This document shows, one piece after another, positions 1 through 5,123 of a stretch of DNA of 5,123 nucleotides. Position 1 is the first letter of the stretch. Each line of letters opens with the position of its first letter. Position numbers and translations under genes: made by a program. Below the pieces are notes generated by a model. The model was not told the origin of the DNA and searched no databases. It saw nothing but the letters and a program-made list of their open reading frames with translations. Source of the DNA: Chloroflexota bacterium (lineage in GTDB: Bacteria; Chloroflexota; UBA6077; JADZDV01); contig JADZDV010000035.1 in NCBI GenBank assembly GCA_020850915.1, forward strand, positions 1 through 5,123, read 5' to 3'.

Positions 1-584
1 CGCAGCGACTGGAAGATGAGCGGGTTCGTCTCGCGGATGTTGCGCCCGGAGAGCGACCCGAAGCCAGGCAGGTAGTCGCCCGCCTCGTTGATCGGCACGA
101 TGACCTGCAGGCCGTACTCCTTCGACAGCTCGAAGTCCTCGGCGCCGCAGCCCGGCGCGATGTGGACGATCCCCGTGCCCTCTTCCTCACCCACCGCGTC
201 CCAGGCGATGATCCGCCGCTGAATCTCGGCCTGCGCCTCCAGTTGGTCGAACGGCCCGCGGTACGTCAGCCCAACGAGCTCGCTGCCCTTCAGCCGCCCG
301 ACTTCCTCATACCCCCCCGTGAGCGAGCCCACCGTGCGGGGAGAGAGCACATACACTTCGTCGCCTTGCCGCACCTTGACATAATCCAGGTCCGGATGGA
401 CAGCCAGCGCGACGTTCGCCGCCAGCGTCCAGGGCGTCGTCGTCCAGACGAGAGCGTACTCGCCTGGCCGACCCTCGAGCGGCAGCTTCAGATAGATCGA
501 TGTGTGCGTCAGTTCGCGATACGAGTCCGTACCGACCAGCTCGTGCTGAGACAGCCCCGTGCCGCAGCGGATGCACCAGGGCAT
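1..584 (-). CDS. ileS: Isoleucyl-tRNA synthetase, continuation after the TAG (editing-domain region, cut by window edge)
   Basis: The frame interrupted by the TAG continues without another stop from 614 to the left edge (204 codons) and remains plainly IleRS. I annotate it from ATG 584, the first Met codon after the stop, preceded by AGGAG at a spacing of 8. The IleRS-like sequence itself begins right at the stop (RGWLYTGARS). From ATG 584 it shows MPWCIRCGTGLSQHE (the Cys pair that opens the CP1 insertion), WTTTPWTLAANVALAVHPDL at about 47-66 (the Thr-rich editing pocket) and GTGIVHIAPGCGAEDFE at about 136-152 (the editing-site Asp region). These belong to the CP1 domain that hydrolyses Val-tRNA-Ile. 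The catalytic C-half with KMSKS and the tRNA-binding domain would lie outside the window. It may be the rest of one gene (stop is an error or is read through), the remains of a pseudogene, or a second translated polypeptide. The sequence alone does not decide. Confidence 0.7.
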   Translation of the reverse strand, partial: MPWCIRCGTGLSQHELVGTDSYRELTHTSIYLKLPLEGRPGEYALVWTTTPWTLAANVALAVHPDLDYVKVRQGDEVYVLSPRTVGSLTGGYEEVGRLKGSELVGLTYRGPFDQLEAQAEIQRRIIAWDAVGEEEGTGIVHIAPGCGAEDFELSKEYGLQVIVPINEAGDYLPGFGSLSGRNIRETNPLIFQSL

Positions 585-592
585 CGAGCGCG

Positions 593-597
593 CTCCT
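593..597 (-). promoter_or_regulatory. Possible Shine-Dalgarno before an internal ATG in ileS
   Basis: AGGAG (597 to 593 leftward) precedes ATG 584-582 by 8 bases, a spacing suited to ribosome binding. It lies about 20 bases beyond the in-frame TAG, close enough for a terminating ribosome to restart. The same bases also encode Thr-Gly-Ala of the IleRS reading frame, so the match may be coincidental. Confidence 0.35.
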
Positions 598-614
598 GTG
601 TAGAGCCAGCCGCG

Positions 615-617
615 CTA
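615..617 (-). other. ileS: In-frame amber codon interrupting ileS
   Basis: Read leftward, the codons are CAC TAG CGC GGC TGG, giving H-stop-R-G-W. Conserved IleRS sequence flanks the stop on both sides with no frame shift. A single T-to-G change would give GAG (Glu), a usual residue at this place in the family. Neither gene in the window with a visible stop uses TAG: aspS ends in TAA and the CvpA-CAP gene in TGA. The window therefore gives no evidence for or against general TAG reassignment. Confidence 0.9.
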
Positions 618-1118
618 GTGACAGGTCTTCAGGAAGTGCCAGATGTGCTCGATGTTGTTGTCGGTGTGGGTGTAGTAGCTGTTGTCCCAGTCCATCCATT
701 GGCCGAGTCGGATGGACTGCTCCGTGATGACGCGAGCGTACTTCTCGACGCGCTCCTTGCAGCGCTCGGAGAACCGGTCCAGCCCGTACTGCTCGATCTC
801 GCGCTTGGAGTTGAAGCCCAGCTCCTTCTCGACCTCCACCTCCACCCACAGCCCCTGGCAGTCAAAGCCGTTCTGGAACCGCTGGTCGAAGCCGAGCATC
901 GCCTTGTAGCGCTGGTAGATGTCCTTGTAGGTGCGTCCCCAGGCGTGGTGCACGCCCATCGGGTTGTTGGCTGTGATCGGTCCGTCGATGAACGAGAACC
1001 GCGGACGACCCGCTAAGCGCTCCCGCAGTTGCTCGAACGGCCTGGTCTCCTCCCAGAAGCGGAGGACCTCCAGGTCGAGGGTCGGGAAATCGACGGCTGA
1101 CGGAACCGGCTGGTACAA
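615..1118 (-). CDS. ileS: Isoleucyl-tRNA synthetase, N-terminal part, ended by an in-frame TAG
   Basis: This is the N-terminal 167 residues of a class I isoleucyl-tRNA synthetase, the cytoplasmic enzyme that charges tRNA-Ile. I place the start at TTG 1118. From there the protein begins [11 protein letters not shown], where IleRS homologues normally begin, and GAGG lies 6 bases upstream. TTG 1133 and GTG 1130 are also in frame but lack a good ribosome binding site. The N-terminal catalytic half is clear: [22 protein letters not shown] at residues about 41-61, then [19 protein letters not shown] and [16 protein letters not shown]. The HxGH signature is replaced by GVHH (residues 55-58). The frame stops at TAG 617-615, just after [10 protein letters not shown], where homologues read on with a residue such as Glu followed by RG. 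A normal IleRS is roughly 1,000 residues, so alone this fragment lacks the editing domain, the KMSKS half and the anticodon-binding domain. It lies 120 bases downstream of aspS on the same strand. Family assignment is secure; whether it is functional is not. Confidence 0.85.
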   Translation of the reverse strand: MYQPVPSAVDFPTLDLEVLRFWEETRPFEQLRERLAGRPRFSFIDGPITANNPMGVHHAWGRTYKDIYQRYKAMLGFDQRFQNGFDCQGLWVEVEVEKELGFNSKREIEQYGLDRFSERCKERVEKYARVITEQSIRLGQWMDWDNSYYTHTDNNIEHIWHFLKTCH

Positions 1119-1124
1119 GCGTGG

Positions 1125-1128
1125 CCTC
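1125..1128 (-). promoter_or_regulatory. Ribosome binding site that favours the TTG start of ileS
   Basis: GAGG (1128 to 1125 leftward, within GGTGAGG) stands 6 bases before TTG 1118-1116. The upstream candidates TTG 1133 and GTG 1130 have only CATCCCCGTGA before them, with no purine-rich motif. This, together with the typical IleRS N-terminus, is why I chose TTG 1118. Confidence 0.45.
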
Positions 1129-1238
1129 ACCAATCACGGGGATGCGGTCTTGTCAGAAGTTTGGACGGCACGCCCCAGCGTCGGTCCGCTGACGGGCAAA
1201 GCCGCGCGTTCAACTTAGGAGCGTATCACGGCGTTTTC

Positions 1239-3023
1239 TTAGCGGTCAACATCGGTTCGCCCGGGCCGCTCGACCACCCGAAGGTGCAGCGGCTCGAGCT
1301 GCTGAGGGTCGACTGGCGAGGGCGCGTCGAGCATGACATCCACCGCCCGCTGGTTCTTCGGGAAGGCGATCACCTCGCGGATCGTCCGTTCGCCCGCCAG
1401 CAGCATGACCAGCCGGTCGATGCCTGGTGCGATCCCGCCGTGAGGCGGCGCGCCGTACTGGAACGCCCGCAGCAGGTGGCCGAACCGCGCCTCCAGCGAC
1501 GACTCGTCGTAGCCGAGCGCCCGGAAGATTCTCGTCTGGACCTCGCGCTGGTGGATGCGGATGCTCCCGCTGCCGATCTCGCTCCCGTTGAGGACGATGT
1601 CGTATGCATTCGAGCGCACCGACAGCGGATCGGTCTCGATCAGGTCAAGATCCTCCGGGAACGGCGCCGTGAACGGGTGATGGACGAACGTCACCCGCTG
1701 CTCGCGCTCATCCCACTCGAACATCGGGAAGTCGATCACCCACACCCAAGCGAGCGTCTGCTCGTCTACGAGCCCGAGACGGTGCCCCAGCTCCAGCCGC
1801 AATTGTCCCAGCACGCGCGAGGCAACGTCGGTGGTGTCAGCCACCGCGAGCAGCAGCGTGCCACCCACCGCGCCGGTCCGCTCGCGCAGCTCCGTCAGCC
1901 CCGCCGGGCTCAGGAAGCGGGTGAAGCTGGAGCGTGGCTCACCTTCGCCGAACACGGCCCAGGCCAACCCCCTGGCCCCGAGAGACTTGGCCGTCTCGGC
2001 CAGCTCGTCGATCTGGCGACGGCTGAAGCCAGCGGCGCCCGGCACGGCAATGGTCCGGACGCAGCCTCCGGTCGCCACGGCGTTCGCAAAGACGCTGAAA
2101 CCAGAATCTGGCGCGAAGTCCGAGACGTCTATGATCTCGAACGGAATCCGCGGATCGGGCTTGTCGTTACCGAAGCGAGCCATTGCCTCCGCGTAGGACA
2201 GCCGCGGGAAGGGCCGCGGCACGCGCTTGTCGGTCATCGCCTCAGAAAGGTCGCCCAACAGCGACTCGATCACCTCCAGCACGTCGTCACGCTCGACGAA
2301 CGACATCTCGAGATCGAGCTGGGTGAACTCTGGCTGCCGGTCCGCGCGAAGATCCTCGTCTCGAAAGCAGCGCGCGATCTGGAAGTACCGGTCGAAGCCG
2401 CTCACCATCAAGAGCTGCTTGAGCTGTTGCGGCGACTGCGGCAGTGCGTAGAACTCGCCAGGGTGGAGGCGGCTCGGGACCAGGTAGTCCCGCGCGCCCT
2501 CGGGCGTACTCTTGATCAGCACCGGGGTTTCTACCTCGAGGAAGCCGCGTCGGTCGAGATAGTCCCGAATGAACTTCACCACCCGGTGGCGCAGCTCGAT
2601 GTTCTCCGCCATGCGCGGCCTGCGCAGGTCCAGATAGCGGTATTCCAGCCGGAGCTGCTCGTCCACCTCGGCTGTATCGTTGACGCTGAACGGCAGAGGC
2701 AACGCGGTGTTCAGAACGGTCAGGCGATCCGTCAGCAGCTCAACCTCGCCCGTCGGGAGGTTGGGGTTGACCGTGCCTTCCGGTCGGAGCGAGACGACAC
2801 CTTCAACCTGGAGCACGTACTCCACGCGAACGTCGGCCACCAGGTCGTGCGCGCCGGGCGAGCGCTCAGGGTTCACGACCACCTGGACGATGCCGTAACG
2901 GTCGCGCAGGTCGAGGAAGACGAGGCCGCCGTGGTCTCGGCGCCGGTGGACCCATCCCTGGAGGACGGCTCGCTCCCCGGCGTCCGCGGTGCGGAGCGCA
3001 CCGCAGGTATGGGTTCGCTTCAT
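1239..3023 (-). CDS. aspS: Aspartyl-tRNA synthetase, non-discriminating type (Asp/Asn)
   Basis: This is a complete class IIb aspartyl-tRNA synthetase of 594 residues, normal for the bacterial form, which carries a GAD insertion. The ATG at 3023 gives the usual N-terminus [11 protein letters not shown]; an in-frame GTG at 3044 would add seven residues and is less likely. Domains in order: an OB-fold anticodon-binding domain (about 18-105), motif 1 near LEVETPVL (162-169), motif 2 [19 protein letters not shown] (219-237), the GAD insertion (about 290-405), and motif 3 [13 protein letters not shown] (529-541). His31 (RRRDHGG) and Gly83 (RPEGTVNP) match the residues reported for non-discriminating AspRS, where discriminating enzymes such as that of E. 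coli have Leu and Lys. The enzyme probably also makes Asp-tRNA-Asn for amidation by GatCAB. It ends in TAA and is followed by ileS on the same strand. It diverges from the CvpA-CAP gene across a 96-base spacer. The identity is certain; the tRNA specificity is inferred. Confidence 0.97.
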   Translation of the reverse strand: MKRTHTCGALRTADAGERAVLQGWVHRRRDHGGLVFLDLRDRYGIVQVVVNPERSPGAHDLVADVRVEYVLQVEGVVSLRPEGTVNPNLPTGEVELLTDRLTVLNTALPLPFSVNDTAEVDEQLRLEYRYLDLRRPRMAENIELRHRVVKFIRDYLDRRGFLEVETPVLIKSTPEGARDYLVPSRLHPGEFYALPQSPQQLKQLLMVSGFDRYFQIARCFRDEDLRADRQPEFTQLDLEMSFVERDDVLEVIESLLGDLSEAMTDKRVPRPFPRLSYAEAMARFGNDKPDPRIPFEIIDVSDFAPDSGFSVFANAVATGGCVRTIAVPGAAGFSRRQIDELAETAKSLGARGLAWAVFGEGEPRSSFTRFLSPAGLTELRERTGAVGGTLLLAVADTTDVASRVLGQLRLELGHRLGLVDEQTLAWVWVIDFPMFEWDEREQRVTFVHHPFTAPFPEDLDLIETDPLSVRSNAYDIVLNGSEIGSGSIRIHQREVQTRIFRALGYDESSLEARFGHLLRAFQYGAPPHGGIAPGIDRLVMLLAGERTIREVIAFPKNQRAVDVMLDAPSPVDPQQLEPLHLRVVERPGRTDVDR

Positions 3024-3088
3024 CGTGAAGTCATCCAGCAGCACGGAGCGCGGCTCGCGCGGAGGGGCGTGCTGAGAGGGGGTGTCAG

Positions 3089-3105
3089 GGCGGTATTATA
3101 CCGCC
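3089..3105. promoter_or_regulatory. Inverted repeat with -10-like core in the divergent aspS / CvpA-CAP spacer
   Basis: GGCGGTA-TTA-TACCGCC has perfect 7-base arms around a 3-base centre and is one of the few AT-rich spots in the area. On the minus strand its core (3100-3095) reads TATAAT, a perfect sigma-70-type -10 box aimed at aspS, giving a leader of about 65 bases. On the plus strand 3094-3099 reads TATTAT aimed at the CvpA-CAP gene; transcription from it would leave only about 15 bases before ATG 3120. Neither side has a good -35 TTGACA match at 16-18 bases, so recognition may need an activator or the repeat may be an operator. A terminator role is unlikely, because both flanking genes are transcribed away from it and no T-run follows. 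Confidence 0.45.
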
Positions 3106-3119
3106 AGGCTTGCCACCAG

Positions 3120-4088
3120 ATGTTCGACGGCTTCAACGGGCTCGACGCTCTGCTCCTGCTCGTCATCGCCCTTCACGCATTGCAGGGCCTTCGCCAGGGG
3201 CTGCTCGTCGGACTGGTCGAGCTGGCCGGTCTGCTGCTGGCGCTCGTCGTCGGCCTGTGGGGCTACCTGCCGCTCAGCCATCAACTGGTCGCCTTCACGC
3301 CGCTGGCCTACGGTCTGGCCAAACCCGTCGCCTTCATGGCTGTCTGGATCCTCACGGACGTGGTCTACGAGCTGATCGTCCGCGGCAACATCCCCGCCTC
3401 CTGGTGGCACGCCCCGGTCAAGCCGCTGGAGCACGCGCTCGGTCTGCTGCCTGGCGCCGCGCGGGTCAGCCTGGCGGCGGCGGTCGTTCTCATGGTGGCG
3501 AGCACGGTTCCCTTCCCAGAGCCGGGCGCCGCGCAGCTTCGTGACTCCCGGATCAACCAGCAGGTGCAGCCGCGAACGGCGTTCCTGAACCGAGAGTTCA
3601 GCCAGATCTTCGGCGACGCCGTCCAGGAGACGATCGGCCTGTTGACCGTCAAGCCGGAGTCGGACCAGCGGGTCAAGCTGAGCTTCACGGTCTCGAATCC
3701 GAAGACGGACGAGCAGGCGGAGGGCAAGATGCTCGTGCTGCTAAACCAGGAGCGAACGTCGCGCGGCCTCCTGCCGCTCGTCGCCGACACTGCCCTGCGG
3801 GATGTCGCGAGAGCCCATTCTCAGGACATGTTCGTGCGCGGGTATTTTGGTCACGTCGACCCGGACGGGCGCTCGCCGTTTGAGCGCATGCAGAACGCGG
3901 GGATCCAGTACCGCGCAGCCGGTGAGAATCTGGCCCTGGCGCCGACGGTGGACGTGGCCCACACGGGGCTCATGAACAGCGAGGGGCACCGAGAGAATAT
4001 CGTGAACCCCGCATTCGGCCGTGTGGGCATCGGCGTTATGGACGGCGGCTTGCACGGCGAGATGTTCACCCAGAGCTTCGCAGACTGA
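3120..4088 (+). CDS. CvpA-like membrane protein fused to a CAP/SCP (YkwD-like) domain
   Basis: The product has 322 residues. ATG 3120 starts MFDGFNGLDALLLLVIALHALQGLRQGLL, which resembles the start of CvpA (colicin V production) proteins: a first helix, an R/Q-G-L turn, then a second helix. Hydrophobic segments lie at about 8-24, 26-50, 62-87 and 107-130. A polar linker (about 131-200) leads to a CAP domain (about 201-322) with ARAHSQDMFVRGYFGHVDPDGRSPFERM (230-257), AGENLA (267-272) and MNSEGHRENIVNPAFGRVGIGV (285-306). The likely CAP-site residues His233, Glu269 and His290 are present. The Trp usual before MNSPGHR is Leu284, and the Pro of that motif is Glu288. By family, CvpA proteins are inner-membrane and CAP domains are usually extracytoplasmic, so this is probably an envelope-anchored protein. 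Its substrate is unknown. The frame stays open far upstream, opposite aspS, but that part is not protein-like. hemW follows after 4 bases, suggesting co-transcription. Confidence 0.85.
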   Translation: MFDGFNGLDALLLLVIALHALQGLRQGLLVGLVELAGLLLALVVGLWGYLPLSHQLVAFTPLAYGLAKPVAFMAVWILTDVVYELIVRGNIPASWWHAPVKPLEHALGLLPGAARVSLAAAVVLMVASTVPFPEPGAAQLRDSRINQQVQPRTAFLNREFSQIFGDAVQETIGLLTVKPESDQRVKLSFTVSNPKTDEQAEGKMLVLLNQERTSRGLLPLVADTALRDVARAHSQDMFVRGYFGHVDPDGRSPFERMQNAGIQYRAAGENLALAPTVDVAHTGLMNSEGHRENIVNPAFGRVGIGVMDGGLHGEMFTQSFAD

Positions 4089-4092
4089 CCGC

Positions 4093-5123
4093 ATGGCGGA
4101 TTCCGTTGTGCCCAACGCGACGACGGCCGGGCTCTACGTTCATGTACCGTGGTGCCGCTCGATCTGCAACTACTGCGACTTCGATCGACAGGAGCACGCC
4201 TTCGAGCTGGTCCCCGCCTACGTCGAGGCGCTCTGCCTGGACATTACACGCCAGCCCGCGGCCGGCCTTCACAGCATCTTTTTCGGTGGCGGCACGCCCA
4301 GTCTGCTGACGCCGGAGCAGGTCGGGCACGTGCTCGACGCCGCCAGACGGCACTTCAGCCTCGAGCCGGACGCCGAGATCACACTCGAGGCCAATCCTGG
4401 AGACCTGACGGTGGCGAGCGTCCGGGGCTTCTCCGCCGCGGGCGTCAACCGGCTGAGCCTGGGCGTGCAAAGCTTTGACGACCTCCAGCTCCGATTGCTC
4501 AGTCGGCGGCACAACAGCCAGCAGGCGATCGAGGCGTATCGAGCGATCCGCGCGGGCGGCATCGACAACATCAGCCTCGACCTGATGTACGGCCTGCCCG
4601 GACAGTCCGTAGCAGGCTGGGAGCTGTCAGTCGACCGCGCCCTCGACCTCGGGCCAGACCACCTCTCATGCTACCTGTTGACGGTCGACGAGCGGGTGCC
4701 GCTTGGTCGGCGGATCGCTCGCGGCGGCCTGGCCCAGCCGCCGGACGACGATATCGCCGCGATGTACTTCCTGGCGCGCGAGCGGCTGGCCGTCGCGGGC
4801 CTTGAGCACTATGAGATCTCGAACTGGGCCAGGCCCGGCCGCCGTTCGCGCCACAATCTCACCTACTGGCGCGACGAGCCGTACCTCGCCCTCGGCTCCG
4901 GCGCCGCGGGATCATGGCAGGGCCGGCGCTACAAGCACACCCCGGACCCAGCCCTCTACATTCGCGGGGTCCAGGAAGGCCAAGCGATCCTGGTCGAAGA
5001 CGACTCTGCCGACCCGGCAACCGCCCTGCTGGACCACCTGGCCCTCGGGCTCCGACTCGGCGAGGGGCTTGATCTCGATCGGTTGGAAGCGCGCTTCGGA
5101 CACTCAGCCCGCTCCCGGGTGGA
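4093..5123 (+). CDS. hemW: HemW-like radical SAM heme-binding protein (HemN-related), 3' end beyond window
   Basis: The frame is open from ATG 4093 to the right edge (343 complete codons), about nine tenths of a usual HemW of roughly 380 residues. The radical-SAM cluster motif is CRSICNYC (Cys21, Cys25, Cys28) followed by DF. HemW has this CX3CX2C-x-F form, whereas true coproporphyrinogen dehydrogenase HemN has an extra Cys after the motif. FFGGGTPSLL (63-72), ANPGDLT (100-106), GVNRLSLGVQSF (117-128) and DLMYGLPGQ (163-171) are typical SAM-binding and barrel motifs. HNLTYW (254-259) matches the HNxxYW heme-binding motif of HemW. The protein is thus expected to bind heme and deliver it to respiratory or other hemoproteins, rather than to decarboxylate coproporphyrinogen. 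It starts 4 bases after the CvpA-CAP stop without a clear Shine-Dalgarno, which suggests translational coupling. Many databases mislabel this family as 'oxygen-independent coproporphyrinogen III oxidase'. Confidence 0.93.
   Translation, partial: MADSVVPNATTAGLYVHVPWCRSICNYCDFDRQEHAFELVPAYVEALCLDITRQPAAGLHSIFFGGGTPSLLTPEQVGHVLDAARRHFSLEPDAEITLEANPGDLTVASVRGFSAAGVNRLSLGVQSFDDLQLRLLSRRHNSQQAIEAYRAIRAGGIDNISLDLMYGLPGQSVAGWELSVDRALDLGPDHLSCYLLTVDERVPLGRRIARGGLAQPPDDDIAAMYFLARERLAVAGLEHYEISNWARPGRRSRHNLTYWRDEPYLALGSGAAGSWQGRRYKHTPDPALYIRGVQEGQAILVEDDSADPATALLDHLALGLRLGEGLDLDRLEARFGHSARSRV

Noticed and set aside
162..1016. A 284-codon open frame on the plus strand opposite ileS
   Set aside because: It is antisense to well-conserved IleRS sequence, and its low-complexity Leu/Val/Arg/Pro composition is typical of a shadow frame.
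1173..1196. Imperfect hairpin in the aspS-ileS spacer (CCC-CAGCG, 6-base loop, CGCTG, 2-base bulge, GGG)
   Set aside because: The stem is short and bulged, and no T-run follows on the minus strand, so a terminator is not supported. No T-box specifier or antiterminator elements are recognisable in the 120-base spacer.
1226..1249. TTGACC at the end of aspS followed by GATAC, as a possible ileS promoter
   Set aside because: The downstream hexamer is a poor -10 match and the spacing is too short for the better part of it. Read-through from aspS is as likely.
3048..3060. Small GC hairpin GCGCG-GCT-CGCGC in the aspS leader
   Set aside because: A 5-base stem of alternating G and C is expected by chance in sequence this GC-rich, and nothing suggests a riboswitch or attenuator.
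1161..3119. A 653-codon open stretch on the plus strand opposite aspS, in frame with the CvpA-CAP gene
   Set aside because: It lies opposite an unmistakable AspRS, its translation is Arg/Val/Leu/Gln/His-rich with no recognisable domain, and such open antisense frames are common at high GC. The real protein starts at ATG 3120, where a typical CvpA N-terminus begins.
3096..3790. Minus-strand open frames opposite the CvpA-CAP gene
   Set aside because: They are antisense to clear membrane and CAP-domain coding and have no recognisable domain or start signal.
4106..4571. Several open frames on both strands inside hemW
   Set aside because: They overlap the conserved HemW frame, which stays open from 4093 to the window edge, and show no recognisable motifs of their own.

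Overview
The window is GC-rich, compact bacterial chromosome with housekeeping genes packed around one short divergent promoter region at about 3024-3119. Long frames stay open on the strand opposite the real genes, as expected at high GC. The IleRS subtype, the AspRS type and the CvpA-CAP fusion next to hemW suggest Chloroflexota or a related deep-branching lineage. That assignment is a guess from protein character only. No mobile element, CRISPR array, tRNA or rRNA was seen.

Leftward from the divergent region (minus strand): aspS (3023-1239, complete) encodes an aspartyl-tRNA synthetase with the residues of the non-discriminating type. After a 120-base spacer comes ileS (isoleucyl-tRNA synthetase), which runs off the left edge. 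ileS carries an in-frame TAG at 617-615. The same frame then continues with well-conserved IleRS sequence for more than 200 codons. The gene is therefore either broken by one base change, misread in the assembly, or translated in two pieces. An AGGAG sits 8 bases before an in-frame ATG (584) just past the stop. The catalytic signature of this IleRS is GVHH instead of the usual HxGH.

Rightward (plus strand): 3120-4088 encodes a 322-residue protein with a CvpA-like multi-helix membrane half and a C-terminal CAP/SCP (YkwD-like) domain. Four bases after its stop, hemW starts (4093). hemW encodes a radical-SAM, heme-binding HemN-like protein and is cut by the right window edge.

The divergent spacer holds a 17-base inverted repeat (GGCGGTA-TTA-TACCGCC). 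Its AT core reads as a -10 box on both strands (TATAAT leftward, TATTAT rightward), so it is a candidate shared promoter core and operator.

The left half supplies aminoacyl-tRNAs. The right half pairs an envelope protein with a heme-trafficking protein. I see no dramatic new system. The points most worth a second look are the interrupted ileS with its possible restart site, its GVHH active-site signature, the CvpA-CAP fusion and the palindromic promoter core.
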